This document shows positions 52,086 to 64,000 of a DNA stretch of 64,000 nucleotides, piece after piece. Under the pieces are notes generated by a model. That model saw only the letters and a program-made list of their open reading frames with translations. It made no database searches and was not told the DNA's origin. Origin of the DNA: Nocardia asteroides (GTDB taxonomy: Bacteria > Actinomycetota > Actinomycetes > Mycobacteriales > Mycobacteriaceae). How positions within the stretch are numbered: position 1 is the first letter of the stretch; every line of letters starts with the position of its first letter. Position numbers and translations under genes: made by a program. The stretch spans positions 6,634,001 to 6,698,000 of the forward strand of contig NZ_CP089214.1 of NCBI RefSeq assembly GCF_021183625.1, read 5' to 3'.

Positions 52086-53461
52086 TCAGAGACTCAGTTG
52101 CACATCGGTGAGCGCGCCGAGCGCGTCCGGCACCAGCACCGCCGCGGCGTGGTTGGCACTGATCAGGTAGGAGGCGACGGCGTGGTCGTCGATGCCGCTG
52201 AAGCGCACCGAGATGCCCGGCCGGTACTCGTCCGGGAGCCCGGTCTGCCGGAGCGCGATCACCCCGTCGTCGCGCTCGCCGATCCGCATGGCGAGCACGG
52301 TGCTCGTCCGCGCGGGGGTGATCGGGATCTTGTCCGAGGGCAGGAACGGGATATCGCGCCAGGCCTGCACCCGCCTGCCCTCGACCTCGACCGGCTCCGG
52401 GTAGATGCCGCGCGCGGTGCACTCCCGGCCGAACTGGGCGATGACCAGGGGGTGCGCGAGGAAGAACGCGGTCTTGCGGCGGCGGGCGAGCAGCCGGTCG
52501 AGGTCCGCCGGGGTCGGCGGCCCGGTGGCCGGGACCACCCGCTGCGACGGGGCCACATTGTGCAGCAGCCCGTAGCCGGGGTGGGTCAGCAGATCGCGCT
52601 CCTGGCGCTCCCGCAGCGCCTCCAGCGAGAGCCGCAGCTGCTGCTCCAGCTGGTCCATCGGCTTGTTGTAGAGGTCGGTGACGCGGGTGTGCACCCGCAG
52701 CCGCAGCTGCGCCACGCTGAGCGCGTACTCCCGCGGCCGCGGCTCGTAGTCGACGTAGGTGCCGGGGACGGCAGGCTCGCCGTCGTGGCCCGCGCTGAGA
52801 TCGATGGCGGCCTGGCCGAACCTGTCGGTACCGGCCGCCTCCCGAAGGTCGGCCGGATGGCCTGCCAGGCCGGGGATCTCGGTGCGGAGCGGATCGAACC
52901 GGGCGCGCGGGAGCGACAGCACGGTGCACGCCGTCTCGGCCGTGGCGGTGAACTCCCAGATCGGCCGCGCCCCGGCCAGTAGCTCGGCGCCGATGTGGGC
53001 GCCCGCGTCGATCACCTCCAGCCGGACCCGCGCGCCGTAGGCGTCCGGGACGTCGACGGTGACCCGGCCGTGCGCGATCACGTGCACGGCGTCGAGCTCG
53101 TTGCCGAACTCGCAGAGCGTCTCGCCCGGCTGGTACTCCCGCTGCCGGAACGCCCCCGCGAGCTGCCGGAGCGCGTCGTCGTCGAGCCCGCGCAGCGCCC
53201 TGAGTTCCCGCAGTTCCATCGGCACAACCCGGTATTCACCCCCGACCGCGGTGCAGGTGATCCGGCCGTCGCCGACGGTATAGGTGAGCCGCCGGTTCAC
53301 CCGGTAGGTGCCGCTGTCCACCTCGACCCAGGGCAGCATGCGCAGCAGCCAGCGCGGCGTGCTGCCCTGCATCTGCGGCACCGACTTGGTCGTTGTCGCC
53401 AGCGCCCTCGCCGCGGCCGGGTGCAGCGCGGTCGGTGCCGCGCGGGTGGTGTCGGGAGTGC

Positions 53462-53465
<4 letters not shown>
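52086..53465 (-). CDS. Family 2B encapsulin shell protein, second paralogue
   Basis: 459 residues from a GTG overlapping the geosmin synthase stop (GTGA). An N-arm with T-T-T-K-S-V-P-Q-M-Q-G leads to R-W-L-L-R-M-L-P-W-V, a start shared with EshA-type encapsulins. A cyclic-nucleotide-binding-like insertion spans ~90-195. It lacks the F-G-E of the phosphate cassette (A-H-I-G-A-E-L-L instead). The HK97-fold part has V-T-D-L-Y-N-K-P-M-D-Q and ends S-V-R-F-S-G-I-D-D-H-A-V-A-S-Y-L-I. No helix-turn-helix, so it is not a Crp regulator. Likely co-assembles with the first shell. Confidence 0.93.
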
Positions 53466-55735
<2,270 letters not shown>

Positions 55736-55739
55736 CGGC

Positions 55740-57161
<1,422 letters not shown>

Positions 57162-57479
57162 GAGCTCTTCTCGTTTCGCGGTGTGCGTGCGTCAGCAGAT
57201 GGCGTCCGAGCGAAAACGGAGGGCTAGAGCAGCAATCCCCCGGTTATTGAATGGTGCGCTCGCAATGGTAGCTGAGATCGGCCGGTGCCCGCCAGTGCCG
57301 AAAAATGTTGATGCGGAACAGCTTTCCGTTGATTTCCAGACCGATGATCTTGCCGATACCCACGCGGGGAAGCCGTGGCGCGGCTCAGCGGCGCGGAAAC
57401 ATTCCGGGGGACGACCGATCGCGCGCGACACGGCCGACGGGACGGCGCGAACCGCTGTGTCGCACGATATCCCGCTGTT
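57162..57479 (-). promoter_or_regulatory. Promoter/leader region of the encapsulin-geosmin operon
   Basis: 318 bases without a supportable gene, AT-richer than its surroundings. An inverted repeat CGGAA-N5-TTCCG lies at 57314-57328, about 150 bases before the shell gene, and could be an operator. I cannot assign promoter elements. A 79-codon frame inside it has no ribosome site and was not called. Confidence 0.45.
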
Positions 57480-58346
57480 TCACGGGCGGCGCGCGCCGCC
57501 GAGCACAGCGCTGATCTGCTGTGCGGCAGTGATTGTCGCCGCCACGTAGGCGTCCCGCTCGGCTCTGGTGACGGCCGAGCGCAGCGGCCCCAGCTGCACC
57601 TCGTGCGTGGCGGTGTCCCCGGCGAAGACCGGCGCGGCCAGGTAGCTGACCGGGAGCGGGTGGGCCGAGTCCAGGTCGGCGGCGGTGTAGGGCCTGCCGG
57701 TGAGCTCGCTCAGCCCGCGCAGGGTGCGGGTGCGCAGCCGCGGCTCCAGCATCTCCGGCCCGAGCGCGGTGAGCAGGTCGGCGAGCAGCTCGACTGTGTT
57801 GGCGTCCTCGGCGCGCGGACCGAACACCGCGACCCCGCGCGCCCGCACCAGCTCCGGCAGCGCCGCCGCGCGCTCGGCGTCCGGCGCGGTGGCGAGCCAG
57901 CGCCGCAGCTCGGCCTTGGGCCGCCACGGCAGCACCGCCGCGCCCACCGGGAAGCGGATCGGAATGCGGTGCCCGAGCGGGACGCCCGCGATATCCCGGT
58001 CCGGCCCGTGCCGCACCGCGAGCACGGTGATCCCGTCGCTGTCCACCCGGGAGAGCGTCGCGCCCGCGCCGGTGCGCGCCACCAGCGCGGCCAGCGCCGC
58101 GGCGACGCCGGCGTCGGGGGCGGCGCCGAGCAGCGCGGCGGGGGCGGGGCCGAGCCGGTAGCGCCGCTCGGCGTCGCGCTGCGCCCAGCCCGCCGCGTCG
58201 AGCTCGGCGAGGATGGCGGTCACCGTGGCGCGGGCCAGCCCGAGCCGGTCCGCGACCGCCGCCACCGGTAGCGCCTCCGGCGCGTCGGCGAGCAGCGTGA
58301 GCACGTCCAGCACCCGCCGGGTCGGCGGCGAGGGCGAGCGATCCAC
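57480..58346 (-). CDS. IclR-family regulator of the SDR/dehydrogenase operon
   Basis: 288 residues from a GTG. Winged helix: L-P-V-A-A-V-A-D-R-L-G-L-A-R-A-T-V-T-A-I-L near residue 27. Effector domain: A-G-V-P-L-G-H-R-I-P-I-R-F-P-V-G-A-A-V-L-P near residue 120. It is divergent from the SDR gene at 58457, and two related palindromes lie in the 110-base gap. The encapsulin operon is downstream of it, separated by 318 bases, so any effect there is open. Confidence 0.88.
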   Translation of the reverse strand: MDRSPSPPTRRVLDVLTLLADAPEALPVAAVADRLGLARATVTAILAELDAAGWAQRDAERRYRLGPAPAALLGAAPDAGVAAALAALVARTGAGATLSRVDSDGITVLAVRHGPDRDIAGVPLGHRIPIRFPVGAAVLPWRPKAELRRWLATAPDAERAAALPELVRARGVAVFGPRAEDANTVELLADLLTALGPEMLEPRLRTRTLRGLSELTGRPYTAADLDSAHPLPVSYLAAPVFAGDTATHEVQLGPLRSAVTRAERDAYVAATITAAQQISAVLGGARRP

Positions 58347-58408
58347 GGCGGCCTCCAGACCGGATTCCGCGCGAACCCTTGTGATCCGCGCGCACTGGTT
58401 CGTACCAT

Positions 58409-58444
58409 GACGAATATTAGTCGCATAAGTGTCGAATATTCGAC
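58409..58444. promoter_or_regulatory. Tandem palindromic operators in the IclR/SDR promoter
   Basis: GTCGAATATTCGAC (58431-58444) is a perfect 14-bp palindrome. GACGAATATTAGTC (58409-58422) is a near copy, 22 bp away centre to centre, two helical turns. Probable binding sites for the IclR protein encoded at 57480-58346. Confidence 0.65.
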
Positions 58445-58456
58445 AACAGGAGGGTC

Positions 58457-59248
58457 ATGATTCTCGACAGATTCCGGTTGGACGGCAAGGTCGCCGTCGT
58501 CACCGGTGCGGGCCGCGGGCTGGGCGCCGCCATCGCGATCGCCTTCGCCGAGGCGGGCGCGGACGTGCTCATCTCGGCGCGCACGGAGGACCAGCTGCAC
58601 GAGGTGGCCGAGCGGGTCTCCGCGCGCGGCAGGCAGGCGCACGTCGTCCCGGCCGACCTGCGCGACCTGGACGCGGTCGCCGGCCTGGCGGACGCCGCGG
58701 TCGCCCGCTTCGACCGGCTCGACATCGTGGTCAACAATGTCGGCGGCGCCCCGCCGACCCCGCTGCTCGACCTCACCCCGAAGGCGCTGACCGCGGCCTT
58801 CGAGTTCAATGTCGGCACCGCGCACGCGCTCACCCGCGCCGCCGTCCCGCACATCCTGGAGAGCGCGGGCGAGGGCTCGATCATCAACATCACCTCCACG
58901 ATGGGCAGGCTGCCCGGCCGCGCCTTCGCCGCCTACGGCACCGCCAAGGCCGCGCTCGCGCACTACACCCGGCTGGCCGCGCTCGACCTGAACCCGCGCA
59001 TCCGGGTGAACGCCATCGCCCCCGGCGCCATCCACACCTCGGCGCTGGAGTTCGTGGCGAACGACCCCGGCATGCGCGGCGAGATCGAGAAGCACACCCC
59101 GCTGCGCAGGCTCGGCGCCCCGGAGGACATCGCCGCCGCCGCCGTCTACCTGGCCTCGCCCGCAGGCGCCTACCTCACCGGCAAGGTGCTGGAGGCCGAC
59201 GGCGGGCTGATCACCCCCAACCTCGAACTCCCGATTGCGGACCTCTGA
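58457..59248 (+). CDS. Short-chain dehydrogenase/reductase
   Basis: 263 residues; ACAGGAGGGTC precedes the ATG. T-G-A-G-R-G-L-G near residue 16, N-N-V-G-G (in place of N-N-A-G), N-I-T-S-T, Y-G-T-A-K with the catalytic Tyr and Lys, and the C-terminal L-E-A-D-G-G. It is a classical FabG-like SDR. The following dehydrogenase starts one base after its stop, so the pair form an operon under the divergent IclR regulator. Likely substrates: hydroxy compounds in a catabolic path. Confidence 0.88.
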   Translation: MILDRFRLDGKVAVVTGAGRGLGAAIAIAFAEAGADVLISARTEDQLHEVAERVSARGRQAHVVPADLRDLDAVAGLADAAVARFDRLDIVVNNVGGAPPTPLLDLTPKALTAAFEFNVGTAHALTRAAVPHILESAGEGSIINITSTMGRLPGRAFAAYGTAKAALAHYTRLAALDLNPRIRVNAIAPGAIHTSALEFVANDPGMRGEIEKHTPLRRLGAPEDIAAAAVYLASPAGAYLTGKVLEADGGLITPNLELPIADL

Positions 59249-59249
59249 C

Positions 59250-60317
59250 ATGACACTTCGCGTAGCGCTCTTCGGCACCGGCAACGTGGGGCGGCACGCC
59301 CTGGCCGGCATCATCGCCAACCCCGACCTCGAACTCGTCGGCGTGCGGGTCAGCTCCGACGCCAAGGCCGGGGTGGACGCCGCCACCCTGGCCGGGCTGC
59401 CCGATCCGTCCGGCGTCGCCGCCACCACCGACACCGCCGCGCTGCTCGCGGCGAACCCGGACTGCGTCGTCTACTGCGCCATGACCGACAACCGCCTGTT
59501 CGATGCGGTGCAGGAGCTGGCGGCGATCCTGCGCGCCGGGGTCGACGTCGTGGCCTGCGCACCGGTCTTCTTCCAGTACCCGTACGGCGTCCTGCCGGAC
59601 GACCTGCTGCGCCCGATCGAGGAGGCGGCCGCGGCGGGCGGGGCCACGCTGTGGGTGAACGGCATCGACCCCGGCTTCGCCAACGACCTGCTGCCGCTGG
59701 CGCTCACCGGCACCTGCCTCTCCGTCGAGCAGGTGCGCTGCCTGGAGATCGTCGACTACGCCAGCTACGACAACCGCGCGGTCATGGTCGACATCATGGG
59801 GTTCGGCAGGCCGCTGGAGGAGACGCCGATGCTGCTGCAGCCCGGCGTGCTCTCGCTGGCCTGGGGGAGCGTGGTCCGGCAGCTCGCGGCCGGGATCGGG
59901 GTCGAGCTGGACGCCGTCACCGAGACCTACGAGCGCGCGCCCGCACCCGAGTCGTTCGACATCGCGACCGGGCACATCGCGGCGGGCAGCGCGGCGGCGC
60001 TGCGCTTCGAGGTGCGCGGCATGGTGGGGGACCGGGTGGTCACGGTGCTCGAGCACGTCACCCGGTTGCGCGGGGACCTGTGCCCGGAGTGGCCGCAGCC
60101 CACCCACCCGGAGGGCTGCTACCAGGTGCGGATCACCGGCGAGCCGTCGTACGCCCTCGACCTGGTCGCCTCCAGCCGCAACGGCGACCACAACTACGCC
60201 ACCCTGGTCGGCACCGCCATGCGGATCGTGAACGCGGTGCCCGCGGTGGTCGCCGCCGCCCCCGGCATCCTGACCGCGCTCGACATCCCGCTCATCACCG
60301 CGCCCGCCGCGCGCTGA
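59250..60317 (+). CDS. DapB-like NAD(P)H-dependent amine dehydrogenase family protein
   Basis: 355 residues. Start ATG at 59250. N-terminal Rossmann motif A-L-F-G-T-G-N-V-G-R-H-A (about residues 6-17) and D-A-K-A-G-V-D. The family resembles dihydrodipicolinate reductase and 2,4-diaminopentanoate dehydrogenase; actinobacterial members are often found in steroid or aromatic catabolic clusters. G-I-D-P-G-F-A-N-D near residue 140 is characteristic. A 12-bp terminator hairpin follows. Confidence 0.82.
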   Translation: MTLRVALFGTGNVGRHALAGIIANPDLELVGVRVSSDAKAGVDAATLAGLPDPSGVAATTDTAALLAANPDCVVYCAMTDNRLFDAVQELAAILRAGVDVVACAPVFFQYPYGVLPDDLLRPIEEAAAAGGATLWVNGIDPGFANDLLPLALTGTCLSVEQVRCLEIVDYASYDNRAVMVDIMGFGRPLEETPMLLQPGVLSLAWGSVVRQLAAGIGVELDAVTETYERAPAPESFDIATGHIAAGSAAALRFEVRGMVGDRVVTVLEHVTRLRGDLCPEWPQPTHPEGCYQVRITGEPSYALDLVASSRNGDHNYATLVGTAMRIVNAVPAVVAAAPGILTALDIPLITAPAAR

Positions 60318-60323
60318 CCCGCG

Positions 60324-60356
60324 CCCGGCACCGCTGTTAACCGGAGCGGTGCCGGG
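60324..60356 (+). terminator. Strong hairpin terminator
   Basis: Perfect 12-bp stem CCCGGCACCGCT/AGCGGTGCCGGG with a nine-base loop, seven bases past the DapB-like stop. Confidence 0.8.
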
Positions 60357-60457
60357 TGTTCACCCGGGGCGCGGTGTCCCACCCCGGCCCGCCGGGTAAT
60401 CGGACGAACGGCACGGGTAACCGTGCCGTGCCGAACCCGCACACCGAGGAGTCTCCG

Positions 60458-60718
60458 ATGAGCGACGAGCACATCGCCCCGCCCCCGCAGCACGACCCCA
60501 CCCTCGACCCCGACCTCGCGCTGCGGGCCGCCGCGCACCGCCTGGAGCAGGAGTACGGCGACGTCGCCGACGAGACGACGATCGAGCGCGCCCTGCACGA
60601 CTCCTACGAGGAGGTCGCCGAGGGTGCCACCGTGGAGACCTTCCTGCCACTGCTCGCCGAGCGCAACACCCGCGAGCAGCTGCAGGACGCGGCCGAGACC
60701 GAGCGCGCGGAATCCTGA
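60458..60718 (+). CDS. Three-helix-bundle dimerisation domain protein
   Basis: 86 residues; GAGGAG precedes the ATG. A-A-H-R-L-E-Q-E-Y-G-D-V, then I-E-R-A-L-H-D-S-Y-E-E-V-A-E-G-A-T-V, then T-F-L-P-L-L-A-E-R-N-T-R-E. These three blocks match the short three-helix domain seen in many actinobacterial stand-alone proteins. Acidic, cytoplasmic, role unknown. Confidence 0.7.
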   Translation: MSDEHIAPPPQHDPTLDPDLALRAAAHRLEQEYGDVADETTIERALHDSYEEVAEGATVETFLPLLAERNTREQLQDAAETERAES

Positions 60719-60756
60719 CCCGCGCGGGGTAGCTGCCCGATCGCCGCACCGGACGT

Positions 60757-60770
60757 TGTGACACGTCACA
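60757..60770. promoter_or_regulatory. TGTGAC-AC-GTCACA palindrome, candidate autoregulatory site
   Basis: A perfect 6-bp inverted repeat with a two-base centre, about 80 bases before the IclR gene at 60849. It looks CRP-like, but the spacing is two bases short of the CRP consensus. Confidence 0.45.
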
Positions 60771-60848
60771 CCCGGGAACCGCCTGGAATGGCGTGTGCAC
60801 AACGGGAATCCCCCTAAGCTGGTGCCGCCAGTCTTTGGAGGATGTGTG

Positions 60849-61670
60849 ATGACGGTCGACGCGCTACCCCACGCGGACCACGCGGCCAGGCCGATCGGCC
60901 GCTGCCCCGCCACCGCGCCGGTGTCCATGATCGAGCGGATGACGCTGATCCTGGAGGCCTTCGACGCCGCCTCGCCCGCGCTCACCCTGGTCGAGCTGTG
61001 CGAACGCACCGGGCTGCCGCGCTCGACGGTGCACCGCATCCTGGACCAGATGATCAAGCTGCGCTGGCTGGCGCACGCCCCGGGCGGCTACCGGCTCGGC
61101 TCGCGCACCCTGGAGCTGGGCGGGCTCGCCGCCGACCACAACGAGGTGCGCGAGGCGGTCAGCCCGCTGCTGCACGATCTCGCGCACCGCGCCGACATGG
61201 TCGGCCACCTCGGCGTCCTCGACGGCCGCGACGTGCTCTACCTGGACAAGGTCGGCCGCTCCGGCTCGACGCTGCCCACCCGGCTCGGCGGCCGGATGCC
61301 CGCGCACAGCACCGCGCTCGGCAAGGCCATGCTGGCGGCCCAGGAGCGCGGCGTCGTCGCCGCGGCGCGCGAGCCGCTGCCCCGGCTCACCCCGCGCACC
61401 ATCTGCGACCGGGTCGAGCTGAACCGCGAGCTCTCCCGCATCCGCGGCAGGCAGTGCGTCGCGGTGGACAGCGAGGAGTCCTTCACCGGCGTCACCTGCG
61501 TCGCGGTGCCGGTGCGCACCCGCGGCGCGGTGGTCGCCGCGCTCTCGCTGTCGGTCCGGGCAGGCGCCGAGCTGCCCGCGCTCGACACCGCCCGGCTGGC
61601 CGGGCTGCTGGTCGAGGTCGCCCAGGATTGCGCGCGCACCCTGCGCCCGCAACCCCCGGCCCGCTACTGA
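60849..61670 (+). CDS. IclR-family transcriptional regulator
   Basis: 273 residues; TTGGAGGATGTGTG precedes the ATG. Helix-turn-helix: L-T-L-V-E-L-C-E-R-T-G-L-P-R-S-T-V-H-R-I-L near residue 48. The effector domain contains G-R-M-P-A-H-S-T-A-L-G-K-A, the typical IclR loop. It faces the FAD dehydrogenase operon tail to tail. The DapB-like and FAD dehydrogenase genes are candidate targets, without proof. Confidence 0.9.
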   Translation: MTVDALPHADHAARPIGRCPATAPVSMIERMTLILEAFDAASPALTLVELCERTGLPRSTVHRILDQMIKLRWLAHAPGGYRLGSRTLELGGLAADHNEVREAVSPLLHDLAHRADMVGHLGVLDGRDVLYLDKVGRSGSTLPTRLGGRMPAHSTALGKAMLAAQERGVVAAAREPLPRLTPRTICDRVELNRELSRIRGRQCVAVDSEESFTGVTCVAVPVRTRGAVVAALSLSVRAGAELPALDTARLAGLLVEVAQDCARTLRPQPPARY

Positions 61671-61694
61671 CCCGCGCTGATCGCCCGACAACGT

Positions 61695-61720
61695 CGCCGC
61701 GGGCTGCCCGGGCCGCGGCG
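61695..61720. terminator. Hairpin between convergent genes
   Basis: CGCCGCGG/CCGCGGCG 8-bp stem with a 10-base loop, in the 98-base gap between the IclR and FAD dehydrogenase genes. No T-run. Confidence 0.5.
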
Positions 61721-61768
61721 GCGGGCGGGACAGTGCCGACCCAGGTCCCGCGGCCGGCCGCCCCGGTC

Positions 61769-63448
61769 TCAGCCCCGCGAGAGCTCCGCGGCGATCGCCC
61801 GCCCGGCCGAGCGGCCGGAGAAGATGCAGCCGCCGAGGAAGGTGCCCTCCAACGCGTTGTACCCGTGCACCCCGCCGCCGCCGAACCCGGCGACCTCGCC
61901 CGCGGCCCAGAGCCCGGGCAGCACACCGCCGTCCGGGCCGATCACCCGGGAATCGAGGTCGGTCTGCAGCCCGCCGAGCGTCTTGCGGGTGAGGATGTTC
62001 AGCCGGACCGCGATCAGCGGCCCCGCCTCCGGGTCCAGGATGCGGTGCGGCTTGGCGACCCGCCCGGCCTTGTCGCCGAAGAAGGTGCGGGCGTTGTGGA
62101 TCGCCATGACCTGGGCGTCCTTGGTGAACTTGTTGGTGATCTCGCGGTCCCTGGCGACGATCTGGCGCTCCAGCTCGTCGTGGTCGAGCTTCGGGCCGCG
62201 GGCGATGGCGTTCATGCCGTCGACCAGCGCGGGCAGCGTATCGGCGACCACGAAGTCGACGCCGTGCTTCTTGAACGCCTCCACCGGGCCCGGCGCGCCC
62301 TTGGCCACCCGGCTCTTCAGCACCAGCTTGAGGTCCTTGCCGGTGACGTCCGGGTTCTGCTCGGAGCCGGAGAGCGCGAACTCCTTCTCGATGATCGACT
62401 GGGTGAGCACGAACCACGAGTAGTCGTGGCCGCCGGCCAGGATCGCCTTCATGGTGCTGTTGGTGTCGAAGCCGGGGAAGCAGGGCGCGGGCAGCCGCTT
62501 GCCGTCGGCGTCGAACCAGAGCGACGAGGGGCCGGGGATGATGCGGATGGCGTGGTCCGGCCAGATCGGGTCCCAGTTGACGATGCCCTCGGTGTAGTGC
62601 CACATGCGGTCCCGGTTCACGATCCGCCCGCCCGCGGCCTCGGCGATGCCGAGCATGCGGCCGTCCACGTGCGCGGGCACGCCGGAGATCAGTGTCTCCG
62701 GGCACTTCCCGAGCCGCTCGGTCGGCCAGTTGCGCCGGATCAGGTCGTGGTTGTGCCCGATCCCGCCGGAGGTCACCACCACCGCCTTACCGCTGAACTC
62801 GAACGCGCCGGTGACCTCGCGCGAGCTGGCCTGCCCGCGCTCCAGCTCGCTGGGCTCGAGCACGCTGCCGCGCACCCCGGTGACGCTGCCGTCGGCGACC
62901 AGCAGCTCGTCCACCCGGTGCCGGAACTCGAAGGTCACCAGCCCGCGCCGCTCGGCCTCGAGCACCGGCTCCAGGAAGACGCGCACCACCTCGGGGCCGG
63001 TGCCCCAGGTGAGGTGGAAGCGCGGCACCGAGTTGCCGTGGCCGTCGGCGAGCGCGCCGCCGCGCTCCGCCCAGCCGACCAGCGGTGTCACCCGCAGCCC
63101 GAGTTCGCGCAGGTACTCGCGCTTCTCGGTGGCGGCGAAGCGCACGTAGGCCTCGGCCCAGCGGCGCGCCCAGTGGTCCTCGTCGGCCCGGTCGAACCCG
63201 GCCGAGCCGTACCAGTCCTGCAGCGCCAGCTCGTAGGAGTCGGAGATGCCGAGCCTGCGCTGCTCGGGGGTGTCGACCAGGAACAGCCCGCCGAGCGACC
63301 AGAACGCCTGCCCGCCGAGGTTGGCCCGGTTCTCCTGATCGAGCACGCGCACCCGGTGCCCGGCCCGCGTCAGTTCGTAGGTGGCGACGAGGCCGGCCAG
63401 CCCCGCTCCGACGACGATGACCTCGGGGTCGCTGCCGATCGATGTCAT
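61769..63448 (-). CDS. KstD-like FAD-binding dehydrogenase
   Basis: 559 residues. N-terminal FAD motif V-V-G-A-G-L-A-G-L-V-A-T-Y-E-L near residue 12. G-G-I-G-H-N near residue 236 and C-terminal G-L-W-A-A-G-E-V-A-G-F-G-G-G-G-V-H-G, then G-T-F-L-G-G-C, match the 3-ketosteroid-delta1-dehydrogenase/fumarate-reductase-type FAD enzymes of the PRK12834 group. Many are annotated as steroid dehydrogenases without proof. The ATG overlaps the TetR stop (ATGA), so it is the second gene of a two-gene operon. Confidence 0.85.
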   Translation of the reverse strand: MTSIGSDPEVIVVGAGLAGLVATYELTRAGHRVRVLDQENRANLGGQAFWSLGGLFLVDTPEQRRLGISDSYELALQDWYGSAGFDRADEDHWARRWAEAYVRFAATEKREYLRELGLRVTPLVGWAERGGALADGHGNSVPRFHLTWGTGPEVVRVFLEPVLEAERRGLVTFEFRHRVDELLVADGSVTGVRGSVLEPSELERGQASSREVTGAFEFSGKAVVVTSGGIGHNHDLIRRNWPTERLGKCPETLISGVPAHVDGRMLGIAEAAGGRIVNRDRMWHYTEGIVNWDPIWPDHAIRIIPGPSSLWFDADGKRLPAPCFPGFDTNSTMKAILAGGHDYSWFVLTQSIIEKEFALSGSEQNPDVTGKDLKLVLKSRVAKGAPGPVEAFKKHGVDFVVADTLPALVDGMNAIARGPKLDHDELERQIVARDREITNKFTKDAQVMAIHNARTFFGDKAGRVAKPHRILDPEAGPLIAVRLNILTRKTLGGLQTDLDSRVIGPDGGVLPGLWAAGEVAGFGGGGVHGYNALEGTFLGGCIFSGRSAGRAIAAELSRG

Positions 63449-64000
63449 GGATTTCCTTCCGTTGTGGTCCGGCGGGGCGTGCTGTAGGCGAGCACCACCC
63501 GCCGGAAGAGTTCGGTGCGCTCGCGCCGCACCGCGGGATCGTCGGGGGCGAGCACGATCTGCAGGCTGGTGCCGTCGTGCACCGCGACCAGCGCGCGGCC
63601 GAGCGCGGCGGGGTCGGGGACGGCGCGGCCGGTGCGGGCCAGCGCGGCGACGACGGTCGGCATCAGCGCGGCTACGATGGCCTCCTCGCGCGCGGCGGTG
63701 ACCCGGCGCAGCGCCGGGTTGCGCAGGGCGTGCGTGGTGAACTCGGCGGTGATCCGGTACCAGGGCTCCTCGACCGGGACGGCCTGCTCGAAGCGGGCGA
63801 CCATGGCGGTGAGGCCGGGCTCCGCGCCCGCGGCGAGCTCGTCGAGGGCGGCGGCCACCCCGGCGACCATGGCGGCCGAGCGCTGCTCCCACATGGCCAG
63901 GAAGAGCTCGTCCAGCGAGGTGAAGTTGGAGTAGAAGGCGCCGCGGGTGAACCCGGCGCGCTCACAGACCTTTTCCACGGTGGCGCGGCCGAACCCGTCC
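63445..64000 (-). CDS. TetR-family regulator, N-terminal end outside the window
   Basis: The visible 185 codons begin D-G-F-G-R-A-T-V-E-K-V-C, the first TetR helix, then A-G-F-T-R-G-A-F-Y-S-N-F, the recognition helix. The open frame runs to the window edge, so the start lies beyond 64000. The C-terminal ligand domain is complete. Co-directional and overlapping with the FAD dehydrogenase, which it probably controls. Confidence 0.88.
   Translation of the reverse strand, partial: DGFGRATVEKVCERAGFTRGAFYSNFTSLDELFLAMWEQRSAAMVAGVAAALDELAAGAEPGLTAMVARFEQAVPVEEPWYRITAEFTTHALRNPALRRVTAAREEAIVAALMPTVVAALARTGRAVPDPAALGRALVAVHDGTSLQIVLAPDDPAVRRERTELFRRVVLAYSTPRRTTTEGNP

Noticed and set aside
57192..57431. 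79-codon minus-strand gene in the encapsulin promoter region
   Set aside because: No ribosome site, no domain, and composition unlike neighbouring genes.

Overview
The window is dense (about 60 genes), very GC-rich, uses many GTG starts and carries mycolata hallmarks: Lsr2, an Rpf, a MarP protease, a mycothiol-type DinB enzyme, an F420-type oxidoreductase and a KstR-type operator. It looks like chromosomal DNA of a Nocardia-like actinomycete. I see no rRNA, tRNA, CRISPR array, insertion sequence or prophage.

Layout. 1-10 kb: a UspA tail, small secreted proteins, a phytoene-dehydrogenase-like oxidase, an Rpf, a PQQ-type sugar dehydrogenase lipoprotein, a SigB/SigF-type sigma factor with CinA and CsbD, an LLM oxidoreductase, an SDR plus gluconokinase, and a PfpI protein. 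10-16 kb: an M50 protease, Gfo/Idh/MocA, a siderophore-interacting protein with a possible iron box, an epimerase, a DHA2 exporter and an MpaB-like oxygenase. 16-20 kb: a stress-signalling block (STAS protein facing a receiver, histidine kinase and PP2C operon). 20-30 kb: an RsbW-like protein, a LexA, an aldehyde dehydrogenase/DUF779 pair with a GAF regulator, Lsr2, an OhrR-type regulator and small conserved proteins, then MarP.

30-38 kb: a six-gene operon reading leftward: GntR regulator, AprB-like 2x[4Fe-4S] ferredoxin, substrate-binding lipoprotein with a NosL-like tail, permease, ATPase, and an AprA/fumarate-reductase-like flavoprotein fused to HEAT repeats. I know of no described function for this set. 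38-48 kb: TetR and an acyl-CoA dehydrogenase; then IclR-cysD-cysNC, which makes PAPS, diverging from DUF1214-SDR-sulfotransferase, which would use PAPS. A perfect KstR-type box lies in the shared promoter, suggesting a steroid-linked sulfation module.

50.4-57.2 kb is the most striking part: a five-gene operon with two different family 2B (cNMP-domain) encapsulin shell proteins on either side of a complete bifunctional geosmin synthase, followed by a polyprenyl diphosphate synthase and an IPP isomerase. It reads as a geosmin-producing protein compartment with its own precursor supply. 57.5-64 kb: two IclR regulators, an SDR plus DapB-like dehydrogenase with tandem operators, a three-helix-bundle protein, and a KstD-like FAD dehydrogenase overlapping a TetR gene cut by the window edge.

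All calls rest on reading the sequence and remembered family signatures; no search was run.
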